Below, in pieces: positions 29,067-43,872 of a stretch of DNA of 64,000 bases. This stretch comes from Mycoplasma sp. CSL7475-4. Its GTDB lineage: Bacteria > Bacillota_I > Bacilli_A > Mycoplasmatales > Metamycoplasmataceae. Location of the stretch: positions 1 through 64,000 of the forward strand of contig NZ_JANUYA010000004.1 of assembly GCF_024834065.1 (NCBI RefSeq), given 5' to 3'. The notes beneath the pieces were generated by a model. It worked only from the letters and a program-made list of their open reading frames with translations, was not told where the DNA came from and ran no database searches. The stretch's first letter is position 1. Each line of letters begins with the position of its first letter. The translations under genes and the position numbers were made by a program.

Positions 29067-31745
29067 TTATTGAGTATCGTTATTAGTTTGGGTTTCTGTT
29101 ACATCATCTTCATTTTTAATAATTTCAACAGCTTGGATTGTTTCTTTGTTTTTTAAATTAATTAGTTTAACACCTTTGCTTGCTCTTCCAACAACCGAAA
29201 TATCTGCTATTTTTGTTCTAATTGTTGTTCCAGATGAGGTGATTATCAATAATTCGTCAGTTGGATTAACGAAACGTGAAAAAACAATGTTTCCGGCCAA
29301 CTTAGTATTAATACCTTTGACACCTTTTCCACCACGTTTAATCAATCTAAATTCATCATGTCCGGTCAATTTGCCATAACCATGACTACCAATAGTCAAT
29401 ACGATATCACCTTCCAAATTCGACGAAGCAGAAACAACATATTCATTTTCATCTAAAGCAATACCTTTAACACCATACGCAGTTCTTGATAGTGGGCGAA
29501 AATCTGATGAAAGAAACTTAACAACTCTTTCGTTACTGTTTGCCAACATAATTATTGCATTATCATCAACTTTTAGAGCTCTAACCAATTCGTCGCCTTC
29601 ACGTAAATTAAAGGCATATTTACCACCAACATTGATTCTTTCATACTCTTTAAGAGATGTTTTTTTAATAATACCTAGTTTTGTGGCAGTGAATAAATAC
29701 TCATTTTCGTTATATTCATTAATTGGCAATATTGAGACAATTTTTTCATTGTCTTTTGTGTTAAGAGTTGGTACTAAATTGATAAAAGGTACCCCTTTTG
29801 ATTGTCTAGATAATTCAGGAATTTCGTGTGCTCTAATTCTGTAAACACGAGCTAGATTTGAAAATAGCAATAAATCTGTGTGTGTTGAACAGGTAATAAG
29901 AGATGAAATATCATCGTCATCATAGGTTTTCATTGTTGTAATACCAACTCCACCACGTTTTTGTGTTTTATATTCTTCTAAATCAATTCTCTTTACGTAT
30001 CCATTTGAAGAAGTGGTAATTACAATGTCACGCACTGGAATCAAGTCTTCGTCAGTTATTTCACCACCGCCTTCTAAATCAATTTGAGTTCTTCTTTCAT
30101 CTGAGTATTTTGATTTAATTTCGTTTAATTCATCAATAATTAATTGAATTAACTTATCGTGATTTGCCAAAATTGATTCAATACGTTCAATTTCCGCAAT
30201 CAATTGATTCATTTCTTCAATCATATTTTCAATAGCAAGACCAGTTAAACGACCTAAACGCATATCAACTATTGCTTTAGTTTGTCTTTCGCTTAAATCA
30301 AATCGTTTTCCTAGACGTTCTTGGGCTTCAGCATCGTTTTTAGATGATTTAATAATTTTGATAACTTCATCAATATTTTCAACCGCAATTTTTAGACCTT
30401 CAAGAATATGCAATCTATCTTTTGCTTTTTCCAAGTCAAATTTCAGTCTTCTTGTCACAACTTCTTCTTGATGTTTTAAATAAACTTCAATAGCTTCTTT
30501 GATATTTAACAATTTAGGTTCGCCCTCAACCAAAGCAACAAAGTTTACATTATAGTTAAGTTGCAAATTAGTTTGACGATACAATTTATTCAACAAAATG
30601 TGTGGGTTTACATTTCTTTTTAAATCAATAACTATTCTGATTCCTTCTCTATTTGATTCATCACGTAAATCAGAAATTCCCTCAATTGACTTGTCTTTTA
30701 CTAATTCAGCAATTTTCTCAATAATTGCTGTTTTTTTAACTTCGTAAGGAATTTCAGTCACAATGATGCGAGACTTACCATTTTTAAATTCTTCAATTTT
30801 AGACACTGAACGCATTGTAATTGAACCTTTTCCAGTCTTATATGCATCTCTAATACCTTTAACACCTAAAATTGTGGCGCCTGTTGGAAAATCAGGACCT
30901 GGTAAAAATTTCATTAATTCATCAATAGTTATTTCAGGATTTCTAGCTAATGCAATAGTAGCATCAATTGCTTCGCCTAAATTGTGTGGCGGAATATTAG
31001 TTGCCATCCCAACCGCAATACCAGAACCACCGGTAACTAGCAAGTTAGGAAAACGTGATGGTAAAACAACCGGCTCTTTTTCGCTGGCATCATAGTTATC
31101 AACAAAATCAACAGTATCTTTTTTAATACCGTCTAGCATTTCAGATGCAACCTTACTCATTCTCGCTTCAGTATAACGCATAGCAGCAGCGCCGTCGCCA
31201 TCAATTGAACCGAAGTTACCGTGACCATCAACTAATGGATAACGCATTGAAAATTCTTGTGCCATACGCACCATCGCTTCATAAACTGATGAATCACCAT
31301 GTGGGTGATATTTACCCAATACGTCACCAACAATACGAGCACTTTTTCTGTGTTGACTTGAATATGTGATACCTAATTCACTCATGTCATAAAGAATACG
31401 TCTATGTACTGGTTTTAGTCCATCTCTTGCGTCTGGAAGGGCTCTAGAAACAATAACACTCATTGCATACTCAAGAAATGAATTTTTCATTTCACGATCA
31501 ATTTCAACTGGATGCAATCCATCAGTTGGAGTGTCAATAATTTGTGATTGAACAACATAGTCTTCTTTGCTTTGTGGGCTACGTTCTTCTTCCTCGTCCG
31601 CAACTTCTTCTACTTTTTCTTCCTTAAACGCTACGAATAATTCTTCATCTGGAATTGAATTTTCATCAAATTCCTCAATTTTTGGCTTATTTTGCTCATT
31701 TTCAATAGCGATTTGGTCTTTTTTATCTTCTTTATTATTGGACAT
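29067..31745 (-). CDS. gyrA: DNA gyrase subunit A
   Basis: 892 residues in one frame, with an acidic N-terminal extension of about 80 residues before [20 protein letters not shown]. Catalytic Tyr in [11 protein letters not shown]; quinolone region [17 protein letters not shown] with Ser and Glu at the usual resistance positions. The GyrA box is degenerate (KRGGVGI) and the beta-pinwheel repeats end with [13 protein letters not shown]. GyrA with GyrB supercoils DNA. SD AAGGAGAAC; -10 TATAAT at 31791-31786. Confidence 0.97.
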   Translation of the reverse strand: MSNNKEDKKDQIAIENEQNKPKIEEFDENSIPDEELFVAFKEEKVEEVADEEEERSPQSKEDYVVQSQIIDTPTDGLHPVEIDREMKNSFLEYAMSVIVSRALPDARDGLKPVHRRILYDMSELGITYSSQHRKSARIVGDVLGKYHPHGDSSVYEAMVRMAQEFSMRYPLVDGHGNFGSIDGDGAAAMRYTEARMSKVASEMLDGIKKDTVDFVDNYDASEKEPVVLPSRFPNLLVTGGSGIAVGMATNIPPHNLGEAIDATIALARNPEITIDELMKFLPGPDFPTGATILGVKGIRDAYKTGKGSITMRSVSKIEEFKNGKSRIIVTEIPYEVKKTAIIEKIAELVKDKSIEGISDLRDESNREGIRIVIDLKRNVNPHILLNKLYRQTNLQLNYNVNFVALVEGEPKLLNIKEAIEVYLKHQEEVVTRRLKFDLEKAKDRLHILEGLKIAVENIDEVIKIIKSSKNDAEAQERLGKRFDLSERQTKAIVDMRLGRLTGLAIENMIEEMNQLIAEIERIESILANHDKLIQLIIDELNEIKSKYSDERRTQIDLEGGGEITDEDLIPVRDIVITTSSNGYVKRIDLEEYKTQKRGGVGITTMKTYDDDDISSLITCSTHTDLLLFSNLARVYRIRAHEIPELSRQSKGVPFINLVPTLNTKDNEKIVSILPINEYNENEYLFTATKLGIIKKTSLKEYERINVGGKYAFNLREGDELVRALKVDDNAIIMLANSNERVVKFLSSDFRPLSRTAYGVKGIALDENEYVVSASSNLEGDIVLTIGSHGYGKLTGHDEFRLIKRGGKGVKGINTKLAGNIVFSRFVNPTDELLIITSSGTTIRTKIADISVVGRASKGVKLINLKNKETIQAVEIIKNEDDVTETQTNNDTQ

Positions 31746-31785
31746 TTTGTTCTCCTTGCTATTAATATTAAATTTTAATATTTAA

Positions 31786-31791
31786 ATTATA
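31786..31791 (-). promoter_or_regulatory. -10 box of the gyrA promoter
   Basis: TATAAT on the minus strand 40 bases before the gyrA start, preceded by TTAACTATTG. Confidence 0.55.
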
Positions 31792-31885
31792 CAATAGTTA
31801 ACGAATATCTCTTATATTTACTACAATTTGAAAATTAAATATTTAAAGTAAAGTAAATAATTTCACGCTCGTTTATAATTATAAT

Positions 31886-31982
31886 AACAAGGGTGCTGGT
31901 AAAACGGCTGAGAACATACCTATAGCGGATCATGGTAATTCATGCGTTGCTAGTTCTTTAAATATTATTCCTTGTTAAGGAG
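31886..31982 (+). ncRNA. TPP riboswitch (THI element) in front of the Cypl operon
   Basis: Contains GGGTGC (31891-31896), GGCTGAGA (31906-31913) and a degenerate GGATCATGGTAATTCATGCG, the conserved THI-element order. AACAAGG (31886-31892) can pair with CCTTGTT (31970-31976), and CCTT can instead pair with AAGG of the ribosome site AAGGAG (31977-31982). A competing P1 (TAACAA with TTGCTA) would free CCTT to cover the ribosome site, giving repression when TPP is bound. TATAAT boxes lie at 31874 and 31880. Confidence 0.85.
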
Positions 31983-31987
31983 AAATA

Positions 31988-33337
31988 ATGAAAATAAATA
32001 AAAAAATAGTGTCATGACTGAGTCCGTTGGTTATGTCATCTATTTCAGTATTGGCAACTAGTTGTACTAATAAAACAGTTGAAAATAAAAATGATATTGC
32101 CGACAAGTGAGACACAAATATCACAATTGTAAACTCGTGAATAAATCCAGGTTTCAAATCTGAAAATGACAAAGGTCAAAGCGAAATTGAAAGAAACTTT
32201 TTAACACTATTGGCCCAAAGATTCAATGATTTTAAAAATAAGGATGAAGAAACAAAAGATTTACCTGATGTTAATTTCTTTATTGAAACAAATCAAGACA
32301 AGGACACATTTTATAGTAAATTAGAGAGTAATAATCCTACACTGGATTTGATGATTGCTAACTATGCTACTTATCTTAATTCATTTGCCGATCAAACTGG
32401 CAAGGTAAATGATCTACACGGTATTAAACTTGTTTCACAAACAAGTACATTGAAATTCAATTGACAAGGCAGTGATAATGATACATATTCTAATGGTTTA
32501 AGCGATGATAAATTACGCCAGGCCGCCGATAGAAACAATGAAAGTTGAGTAAAAAATACTGGATATGAATATCCAGATTGGCAACAAGCTGTCAGTGAGA
32601 AAAAATTGAGTTTTGACGGTTCTAAATTCATTCAATTTTACGAAAATAACGCCTTGACATATGTATATCACGGGGCAATTTATATCGCAGGAAATAAAGC
32701 ACAAAGAGATCAAATAATTCAAGATTGAAATAATAAAGATTGAGATGCGTTTGTTGGGCACGGTATAGCATTCAAGAAAAATACAAGTTCTGGTGGCTAT
32801 AAATACCAAGTTGCTCTTTTAGCAAGACACTTCAACAAATCTTTAAGAGAAATTAACACATATTTAGAATCAGATTCAGAAAACATCATTAAAGGTCAAT
32901 CAATTCAAGACACACTGGGCAAAAGACATAGTTCAAACATAATTCCTTTAATTGGTTTTGATGATGAAGGAGTGTATAACTGAACAAACAATGCTAAACA
33001 CGATACATATTTCAAACCTGAAGGTTTTGTGTCAAATCAACCATACGATAGCGAAGATAACGTTGTGATTAGAACGCTAACCCTAACTAATCCAGCAGCT
33101 TACGATGTTGTTTTAGCACGTACAGGAATTAGTCAAAAACAAGCAGATTTAATTTCTAAAGCCCTTAATTCACTTTCACTAAACGAAAACACTTATGGTA
33201 TCTACACTGGCTATAATAAATTTCAACCTCTTGATTTAGAAACATTCCAAAAATTTATGTATTTACAAGTACAAGCTGAAACAAAAAATGATAAAAATGT
33301 TTCAATACCGGAAATAACCGATGCAAGAAATAATTAA
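31988..33337 (+). CDS. Cypl/p37-type thiamine-binding lipoprotein
   Basis: 449 residues with a lipoprotein signal (KIVSWLSPLVMSSISVLATSC, Cys at residue 26) and many TGA Trp codons. The mature part (ITIVNSWINPGFKS, LDLMIANYATYLNSF, SPLIGFDDEGVYNWTNNA-like region) matches the mycoplasma Cypl/p37 family, for which a bound thiamine pyrophosphate has been seen in the M. hyorhinis protein. It would deliver a thiamine compound to the ABC permease encoded downstream. The TPP riboswitch upstream supports this substrate. The stop overlaps the ATPase gene by 17 bases. Confidence 0.88.
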
Positions 33338-34070
33338 AATTAATGATCTTAGTTTTGCATATAACAAAAAATCAGAATTTGTATTGCAAAACGTAAATTT
33401 AAAAATTGAAAAAGGTTCAATGGTTGCCATTATTGGGCCTAGTGGCGTGGGAAAAAGTACATTATTTAAATTAATCGTTAAGGCAGTTAAGCCACAGAGT
33501 GGTTATATTGAAGTTTTCAATCAAAACATAAACGAAATCAGTAAAAAACATTGAAAAAAAGTGATGAAAAAAATCGGGTTTTTAACACAAAAAGCCAACT
33601 TGATCAACACTGAAAATGTCTTTGAAAATATCAAACGAACCAATGTTAATTATTCAAATTTTTTTCAAAGATTTTTCGGAATACTAACCAAAAAAGAAAA
33701 AATTAAAATTTTCCAAACTCTTGATGAATTAGGAATTTTAGATAAATCTTTTTATCGTGTTAGCGAATTGAGTGGCGGACAACAGCAACGTGTTGAAATA
33801 GCCAAATTATTGATTCAAAATGTGGATTTAATCTTAGCTGATGAGCCAACGTCAAATTTAGATAACCAAACCAGTCAAGATGTTTTGGAATTGTTGAAAA
33901 AATTAGCTAAGCAAGGCAAAACCATATTAGTTAACATTCACGATTTAAGTTTTATCAAATCGCACTTTACACACGTAATTGGTATTAAAAACAAACAAGT
34001 TGTTTTGGCTAAAAAAACAAGGGATGTTGAACAATGAGAACTTATTCAAACAGTGAAAACAACTCAATAA
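33321..34070 (+). CDS. ABC transporter ATP-binding protein (p29-type)
   Basis: 249 residues: Walker A GPSGVGKST, Q-loop LTQKANLI, signature LSGGQQQRVEIAKLL, Walker B LILADEPTSNLD and H-loop NIHDLSF. It resembles PhnC-type ATPases. Two TGA Trp; the second (34035-34037) lies in the ATGA start of the permease gene, after which the frame runs ten more residues. It powers the Cypl system. Confidence 0.9.
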
Positions 34071-35782
34071 TAAAAGAAAAAAAATTATTTCGCTACAGAT
34101 ACAAAAGTTTAAAAAGTAAGCAAAAAACAAGTTGAAAACTACATCCAATTTTCATTCATTTGATAATATTATTAGCAATTGGTTTATTAGCGTATATTTT
34201 CTATGAAAAATCTAGTAAATTAAAATTTGATAACACTGGTTTTATAGTGCAAAAAATACAGAATTTATTCAGTTTTGGCACCAAAAGTTATCGTCTCACT
34301 GGGCGTACTAGCGGTGAATACACTTCACTATTAATGGATTCAATTACTGCTCTTTGAATATCAATAAAATTAGGTTTAGTGGGGACATTTATCGGGTTTA
34401 TTTTAGCTGTTGTTACGAGTGTATTATCTTTTTCAAAAGCAACCAATAAATACAGTGCATTTGCTTTTAAATCCATCATTTTGATTTTAAGAGCAATGCC
34501 TGAACTTGTGTTCATTAGAGTAATTACTTTTACAGCTCGTAATGAATTGAGTTTGCTATTGGTGTTTGTCTGATTTACTTGGTTGTGATTACATAAATAT
34601 TATATTGAGATTTTTGAAAATGTTGATTTAAGCTCTTATTGAAATTCTATAAGTCAAGGCAACAATAAATTCAAGGCTTTTTATAAAGAAATATGACCAA
34701 GAGTTAAACATAGAATTTATTCATTGTTTTTGTTTTCTTTTGAGTCTAATATGCGTTGATCATCAATTTTAGGTGCCCTATCACTTCCAGGAATTGGTGT
34801 GTTAATTTCATACGGTGCTAGTCAAACTGCCAACTTTAAAGAATTAGGTATTCCGCTACTTTTTCTAATGCTATTCATTGTCTTTTTAGAAATAATTAAT
34901 ATTCTTTTTAAAAAATATTTAATTGAGGCCAAAACAAAGAAAATTTCAATAAATTCGCAATTTAAATACATTAATTACAAACAATTAACAAGACAATTGA
35001 ATGTAAGAAAAATCGTTTATTCAGTAATATTTAGTTTATGTTTAATAGTAACTGCTTATGTACTAATAACAACTAAATGGCTTTTCTTTGAATTGTCGGC
35101 CACAAAAGGTTTTTTCGAATACTTTTTTAGACCAGATTTTACAGTTTTTGATTTCAGAAGTTGAAATTTAGCCAATCCATTCTATGTTTTATGAGAATCA
35201 ATGTCTTTTACAATTCTCGCTCTCACAATTTGTCTGCTTTTAACTCTTATTTCAATAAGATTGCAGTCGCTACACCTAAATAATAAATACTGAGCAATCA
35301 CATGAAGAATACTCAATGTATTGATACGATTAGTGCCAACAATTGTGTATTTCTTCGTTTTGCAACCCTTATTTCAATCGGCATTGTTTTTGATAATCTT
35401 AATTATTTCATTGCACGAAATGTCAAGTATTTCGAAACAATTAACCGAGGCTATTGATAATTTAGATGAGGAAATAATTTTGAATATGAGACTGCAAGGT
35501 TTTAGTAATAATCAAATTTATTTCAAATATGTTTTACCAGCCATTAAATTTGACTTTATTGCTTTATCATTTTTCTATTTTGAACTAATTTTTAGAAATT
35601 CAATAACATATTCAATTTTTGCACCTTCACAATTAAACATTGGAACTAAAATTTGAACTAATTTGAATACTAGAAATTATCATCCTGAAATAGCTATGGC
35701 CTACACATGACTGGCAACTTTTGCAATATTATTGATAAATTTTGTTGGAAAAACAATAACAAAACGATTAAAAACACATTAA
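34034..35782 (+). CDS. ABC transporter permease (p69-type), two fused permease domains
   Basis: 582 residues rich in TGA Trp. Two copies of the binding-protein-dependent permease unit are fused: the first around residues 100-300 (ILRAMPELVFIRVI and a SLPGIGVLISYG EAA-like part), the second from about 380 (RLVPTIVYFFVLQPLFQS, ITKQL...NMRLQGFSNNQIYFKYVLPA). PhnE-like permeases usually have one copy per chain. It forms the membrane channel of the thiamine-type importer. Confidence 0.85.
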
Positions 35783-35800
35783 ACACCTTAATTGGTGTTT
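35781..35800 (+). terminator. Intrinsic terminator of the Cypl operon
   Basis: Stem AAACACC/GGTGTTT, six-base loop, then TTGTTTTGTTTTT. It begins within the permease stop codon. Confidence 0.85.
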
Positions 35801-35860
35801 TTGTTTTGTTTTTAATCTAATATTAATATAAAATTTATAAATAGATTTTAAAGGAGTAGT

Positions 35861-37251
<1,391 letters not shown>

Positions 37252-37261
<10 letters not shown>

Positions 37262-37656
37262 AGTTTCGCTCCGATTACAATCAAGAAGGTAAAGAACAAT
37301 TTACCGAATTTGAAGCAGAAGCAAAATACTCAAAACAAATAATTAAACACCCACTGGAAAATAAAGAATTTGAATACGATATCTATGAATTTAGAGATCC
37401 ACAAAATCAACAGTTGACCAGAATTGAAATAAATCCCAAAAGTGTTAATGTTATTACTAGTAATGCTACCTTGCAACTGCGCTTCAAAAAATACCATGGT
37501 GGTTCACAAATCAATTTAGACAAAAATAAATTATTTTTAAAAACGCTAATGGATAAATGTATTGTCGATCCGGAAAAAGCACACTTTCAATATGAATTAT
37601 TCAGTATTGCCGACCAACCTATGGGTAAATTTAAAATCACAATTTCTTATAAATAA
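37252..37656 (+). CDS. DUF1934/YwiB-like small beta-barrel protein
   Basis: 134 residues, no TM segment. Alternating strands (IKFRSDYNQEGKEQ, YDIYEFRDPQNQQLTRIEI, VNVITSNATLQLRFKKYH, ISYK) and a C-terminal FQYELFSIADQ segment fit the lipocalin-like DUF1934 fold. The function is unknown. Overlaps gltX by ten bases and shares its transcript. Confidence 0.55.
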
Positions 37657-37688
37657 AAACAGGGAGACAAAATGCTCTCTCTGTTTTT
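37655..37688. terminator. Bidirectional terminator between gltX and metK operons
   Basis: AAAAACAG-GAGA pairs with TCTC-CTGTTTTT with one G/T mismatch that is a G-U pair in plus-strand RNA. Both sides are flanked by runs suitable for terminating converging transcripts. Confidence 0.75.
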
Positions 37689-37705
37689 ATTTACCAATAA
37701 AGAAA

Positions 37706-37816
37706 TTAAGCTTGTTCTCTAGCTGCTCTACGAGCATCTCTAGCTTGCTCTTTTTGTAATTTGTGTAATCTTTTAGCAGCACGTTCTTTGTTTTTTTGTC
37801 TAACTATTTTTCTCAT
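37706..37816 (-). CDS. Small basic protein downstream of metK
   Basis: 36 residues, MRKIVRQKNKERAAKRLHKL followed by a KEQARDARRAAREQA tail; 16 are Lys or Arg. A strong AAAGGAG site stands four bases before the ATG and an in-frame stop lies upstream, so the start is firm. It would be one charged helix binding nucleic acid. I do not recognise it; it resembles the basic tail of S21 but lacks that protein's body. It lies 65 bases after metK on the same strand and may be co-transcribed. Confidence 0.65.
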   Translation of the reverse strand: MRKIVRQKNKERAAKRLHKLQKEQARDARRAAREQA

Positions 37817-37881
37817 AATACTCCTTTATCATTGTTGTGTGGTTAATTTAACATAATATGTTTGAAATTATAACATAATGA

Positions 37882-39030
37882 TTATTTGTTAGCTTTTAAA
37901 TATTCTCTAATTTCGTTGATTTTATTCAATCTTTCTCAAGGTAAATCAAGATCATCTCTACCAAAGTGGCCAAAATAACTTGTATCGCCAAAAATAGGAG
38001 ATTTTAAATTTAAATCTTTAATTATTGCTCTTGGTCTTAAATCAAAAACATTTTCTACTATTTTCTTAATTAAAGCATCATTTACTTTATTGTCTGTTTT
38101 GACACTAATTGAGACCGGTTCAGCAATACCAATCGCATATGAAACTTGAATTTCAAGCGAATTACATAAAGAACCTTCCGCAACGATGTTTTTTGCAATT
38201 CAGCGACAAGCGTAAGCAGCAGATCTATCAACTTTAGTTGCATCTTTACCGCTGAATGCTCCGCCGCCGTGGCGTGCATAACCGCCGTATGTATCAACAA
38301 TAATTTTACGACCAGTTAAACCAGTATCGCCAATTGGTCCGCCAATTACAAAACGGCCTGTTGGGTTAATTAAAATTTTCTTTGGCAATTCTAAATTATA
38401 TTCTGTCAAAACCGGTTTAATAATATTAGCTTTAATAAAGTCTTTAAATTCTCTTTCAACATAATCTTCAGCGTGCTGAATTGACATTAAAACCGTATCA
38501 ACAGTGTTGTTTGAGTAGTTGATGGTTACTTGGCTTTTCATGTCTGCTTTAGCTCATTTAAATTCGCCACTTGTTCGTAATTTATCAGCCCTTTTCACTA
38601 ACTCATTTGCTAAGGTAATTGCTAAAGGCATATAATTTTTGGTTTCGTTAGTTGCGTAACCAAACATGATGCCTTGATCTCCGGCTCCAATTTGATCTTC
38701 AGATAAAACCACACCTCGACTAATATCAGGGCTTTGTTGTTTAATATCAGTGATAAATTTAACATTTTCTATCGAATAACCTAGTTTTTCAAATACAGAC
38801 TTAGCGATTGCGATAGCATCAATATTAGCTGTTGACGAAACCTCTCCGGCAACAATAACCATATTTCCTGTCGCCACTGTTTCGATTGCTGTTCTAGAGT
38901 TAGGATCTTGTTTTACGTAAGCATCTAAAATACGATCTGAAATTTGGTCACAAACTTTATCTGGGTGTCCTTGTCCAACACTTTCAGATGTGAATAAATT
39001 CACATCATTTAAAATAAAATTTTTGTTCAT
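37882..39030 (-). CDS. metK: S-adenosylmethionine synthetase
   Basis: 382 residues with TGA Trp. [20 protein letters not shown] carries the first catalytic motif, [12 protein letters not shown] the second, and [19 protein letters not shown] the P-loop-like third. It makes SAM from Met and ATP. The gene stands behind a riboswitch-like leader with an attenuator that hides its ribosome site. Confidence 0.97.
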
Positions 39031-39064
39031 AAAAAAAACTCCTTTGTCAAATAAAACAAAGAGT
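39031..39064 (-). terminator. Attenuator hairpin that includes the metK ribosome site
   Basis: Minus-strand RNA ACUCUUUGU (39064-39056) pairs with ACAAAGGAGU (39048-39039) with one bulged G, followed by eight U. The 3' arm contains AAAGGAG, the metK Shine-Dalgarno, seven bases before the ATG. The same hairpin can block transcription and translation. Confidence 0.75.
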
Positions 39065-39082
39065 AAGCAAAAAAAGTTTTCA

Positions 39083-39175
39083 ACATGTTAAAGAAATCTC
39101 TTCCTGACTTTCCACCTTCCAAAATGGGGTTGGCATGCCTCAACGCTGTCGAGCTAGGCAACTCTTTATGTTATC
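39083..39175 (-). ncRNA. SAM-I/SAM-IV clan-like riboswitch upstream of metK
   Basis: The minus-strand RNA has a three-way-junction layout: P1 UAAAGA (39168-39163) with UCUUUA (39094-39089), P2 UGCCU (39160-39156) with AGGCA (39140-39136), P3 CCAACC (39133-39128) with GGUGG (39116-39112). AUAAAGAG, GCCAACC, AAGGUGG and GGAAGAGAU fall in the order of the SAM-I core (AUCAAGAG, GCAACC, AAGGUGC, GGAAGAUAAG), while P4 is shortened or absent. The class is inferred from this order and from position before metK. Confidence 0.6.
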
Positions 39176-39297
39176 TGGAATAATGTTACACTAATTTTCA
39201 CGTAACAAAAAAATTTATATATTTTTGTTTTTTACTTTTACTTTTTGCATTTTGTCTTATAATAACTTTACGTTATTTTAAATAAATAATAAGATCT

Positions 39298-39303
39298 TAT
39301 AAT
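39298..39303 (+). promoter_or_regulatory. -10 box of the rpmF promoter
   Basis: TATAAT about 17 bases before the rpmF start; the ribosome site GGAGG follows. Another TATAAT lies at 39258-39263. Confidence 0.5.
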
Positions 39304-39319
39304 ATTTGAAGGAGGAATA

Positions 39320-39520
39320 ATGGCTATAGTTCCAAAACGTAAAACCTCGAAACAACGTAAACACAAAAGACGTACTCATGATGCGTTAAAAATCCAAAAC
39401 CTTGTTTCATGTAAAAATTGTTCTAACTTTATCCAACAACATAGAGTTTGCCAATTTTGTGGATTTTATAGAGATAAAATCGTTGAAGGTTACAGAAGTA
39501 TCAATTCTCGTAACAACTAA
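39320..39520 (+). CDS. rpmF: 50S ribosomal protein L32, zinc type
   Basis: 66 residues: MAIVPKRKTSKQRKHKRRTH, then CKNC and CQFCGFYR as the zinc pairs. The standard L32 length is 55-65. GGAGG site upstream. Confidence 0.97.
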   Translation: MAIVPKRKTSKQRKHKRRTHDALKIQNLVSCKNCSNFIQQHRVCQFCGFYRDKIVEGYRSINSRNN

Positions 39521-39540
39521 TAATCCAGTGCACTTTTAAA

Positions 39541-39561
39541 AAAATCTGTTTAGCAGATTTT
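39541..39561 (+). terminator. Intrinsic terminator of rpmF
   Basis: Stem AAAATCTG/CAGATTTT, five-base loop, then TTTATTT. Confidence 0.85.
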
Positions 39562-39618
39562 TTTATTTACTTTCGCATTTGTTTTTATAAATTATTCACT
39601 TTTATATAATATAAAAAT

Positions 39619-41218
39619 ATGAAGAGCAATTTAAACCAAAATTCAGTAATTTATATCTCTATGATTGGTGTTGTACTATCATTAATAGCAATGTTATTGA
39701 TAGTTTTAATCATTTTATTCACACGTAATAATAACTTAAAAAATTACAAAAGAGAAATTAGTGAATTGTATGATGAAATGACTAAACAGTATAATTACAC
39801 AAAAGTACGAACAATAAGATTTAAGGATTTATCGAATATCAATAGAGTATATCGTGATAAATATGAAAAACTTAAAGAACTTTGAAATAAGGAAATCTAC
39901 ATTTTATACTATGAATTTGAAGAAAAGAATAGTCTTATACTTAAACACATTGAAAAACGTGACATAAAGAAAGCTAAGGCACTTAATTCAGAAATGTATA
40001 GCATTTACAAAAAATTTGAAGATGCCTTCCTTAATGTTCAGTTAGAAACAGAACTCGATAATGTAAGATTCGAAGTAAATGAATTCTTGCTAACCAATGC
40101 CCAATCTTTTATTAAGGTTTTAAGAAAAATAATTAATAGTAATAAGAAAAAACTTGTTCGCTCGTATGATACACTGTCCAAGGAATTAGAAAACTTTAGA
40201 GTTATTTTTAGCAATATTGAGAAAAATAAAGATAGAACAACACTGGATGAGATTAGTGATGCCTTAAGTCAGTATGACCCTAAATTAAGAATGTTTGGTC
40301 TTAAAGTTTCCCATGCATTAGTATTGGAAAAGTTGATTTTTAGCACTATTGTCAATATGTTAAACAAATTATTAGGGAATAATCAAAAAAGCGAAGATGT
40401 TTCTAATTTAGCGGCTTTATTAGTTAAAATACAGCGCAACTATTTAAATGAACCATTTCAAGACACAAACGATGAAGTTAAAAAATTACTGAATAAATAC
40501 TATTATTTAAAAAATAAAAATAATATAGAAAATCAAATTGACGATTATATTGGTAATAATACCGTTAAAATACAGTCAATAATTGATAATGTAGAGCAAA
40601 AAATTAGTAATTTTGGTGTAATTAAAAGCGAACACAGACAGAAAAAAATTGCTGAACTTTCAGCACGATTTATTAACATAAAAAAAGATTTTGAATGTAT
40701 TTTATCTCAAAAAAACGACAATAAAAATAACACAGTTTTTCTCGATTTTGACTCACTAGTCGATATCTTGATTAACTGAATAAATGAATTTAATAAATTG
40801 TCGAGATACGAGCAAAATGAATCGCTTAAACATGAGTATTTCAAATCTTATTGAACAACTCTTGAAGAGTGATATTATAGTCTTTTAACTAAACGCGAAT
40901 TTTTAGAAAATACGACTGAAAATGATTTAATTTTTAGTGACTTAATTCGTTTTCATGAAGAAATCTTAAAAAATAAAACCACCTCAGCAAATGAGATGAA
41001 CTTGTTTATTGAAAAATTACGAAATTTATATAAGGTTATTCAAAAAGCAAAAACATATAAATACATGACAACTGCACTAATGGATAAAATCAATAAATAT
41101 TCAATAAACAACGAAAAAATAGCATTGAGATTACAAAATATTTCACACAAACTCGCAAATAAAGAATTTTCAAAAGCTTACGCAGATACAATACAGTTAA
41201 TTAGAAAGGAAAAAATTA

Positions 41219-41229
<11 letters not shown>
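39619..41229 (+). CDS. EzrA-like membrane-anchored coiled-coil protein
   Basis: 536 residues with five TGA Trp. One N-terminal membrane segment (IGVVLSLIAMLLIVLIILF), then a long cytoplasmic helical body with heptad-like repeats to the end. In Firmicutes the cell-division regulator EzrA has this architecture and lies before thiI, as this gene does, overlapping it by 11 bases. Sequence similarity is too low to see by eye, so EzrA is inferred from layout. No Shine-Dalgarno site; TATAAT (39605-39610) ends eight bases before the ATG. Confidence 0.6.
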
Positions 41230-43742
<2,513 letters not shown>

Positions 43743-43753
43743 TTAAAAATAAT

Positions 43754-43790
43754 AATTGGTATCAATTTTCCTTGATACCAATTTTTTTTA
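43754..43790 (+). terminator. Intrinsic terminator of eno
   Basis: A 12-bp perfect stem AATTGGTATCAA/TTGATACCAATT with a six-base loop and a run of T. Confidence 0.9.
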
Positions 43791-43824
43791 TTTTCGCAAT
43801 CAATTTATTGAAAAATTACAAAAA

Positions 43825-43857
43825 AACACCAACAAACCACAAAAGATTGTTGGTGTT
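43825..43857 (-). terminator. Intrinsic terminator of the ileS-lspA operon
   Basis: Stem AACACCAACAA/TTGTTGGTGTT with an 11-base loop, followed on the minus strand by TTTTTGTAATTTTT. Confidence 0.85.
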
Positions 43858-43872
43858 TAATCACAAATCAAG

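Noticed and set aside
39083-39175. metK leader considered as 4.5S SRP RNA or a T-box
   Set aside because: No SRP apical loop (GGAAG...AGCAG) and no T-box TGG sequence; the three-way junction with GCCAACC/GGUGG fits the SAM-I clan better.
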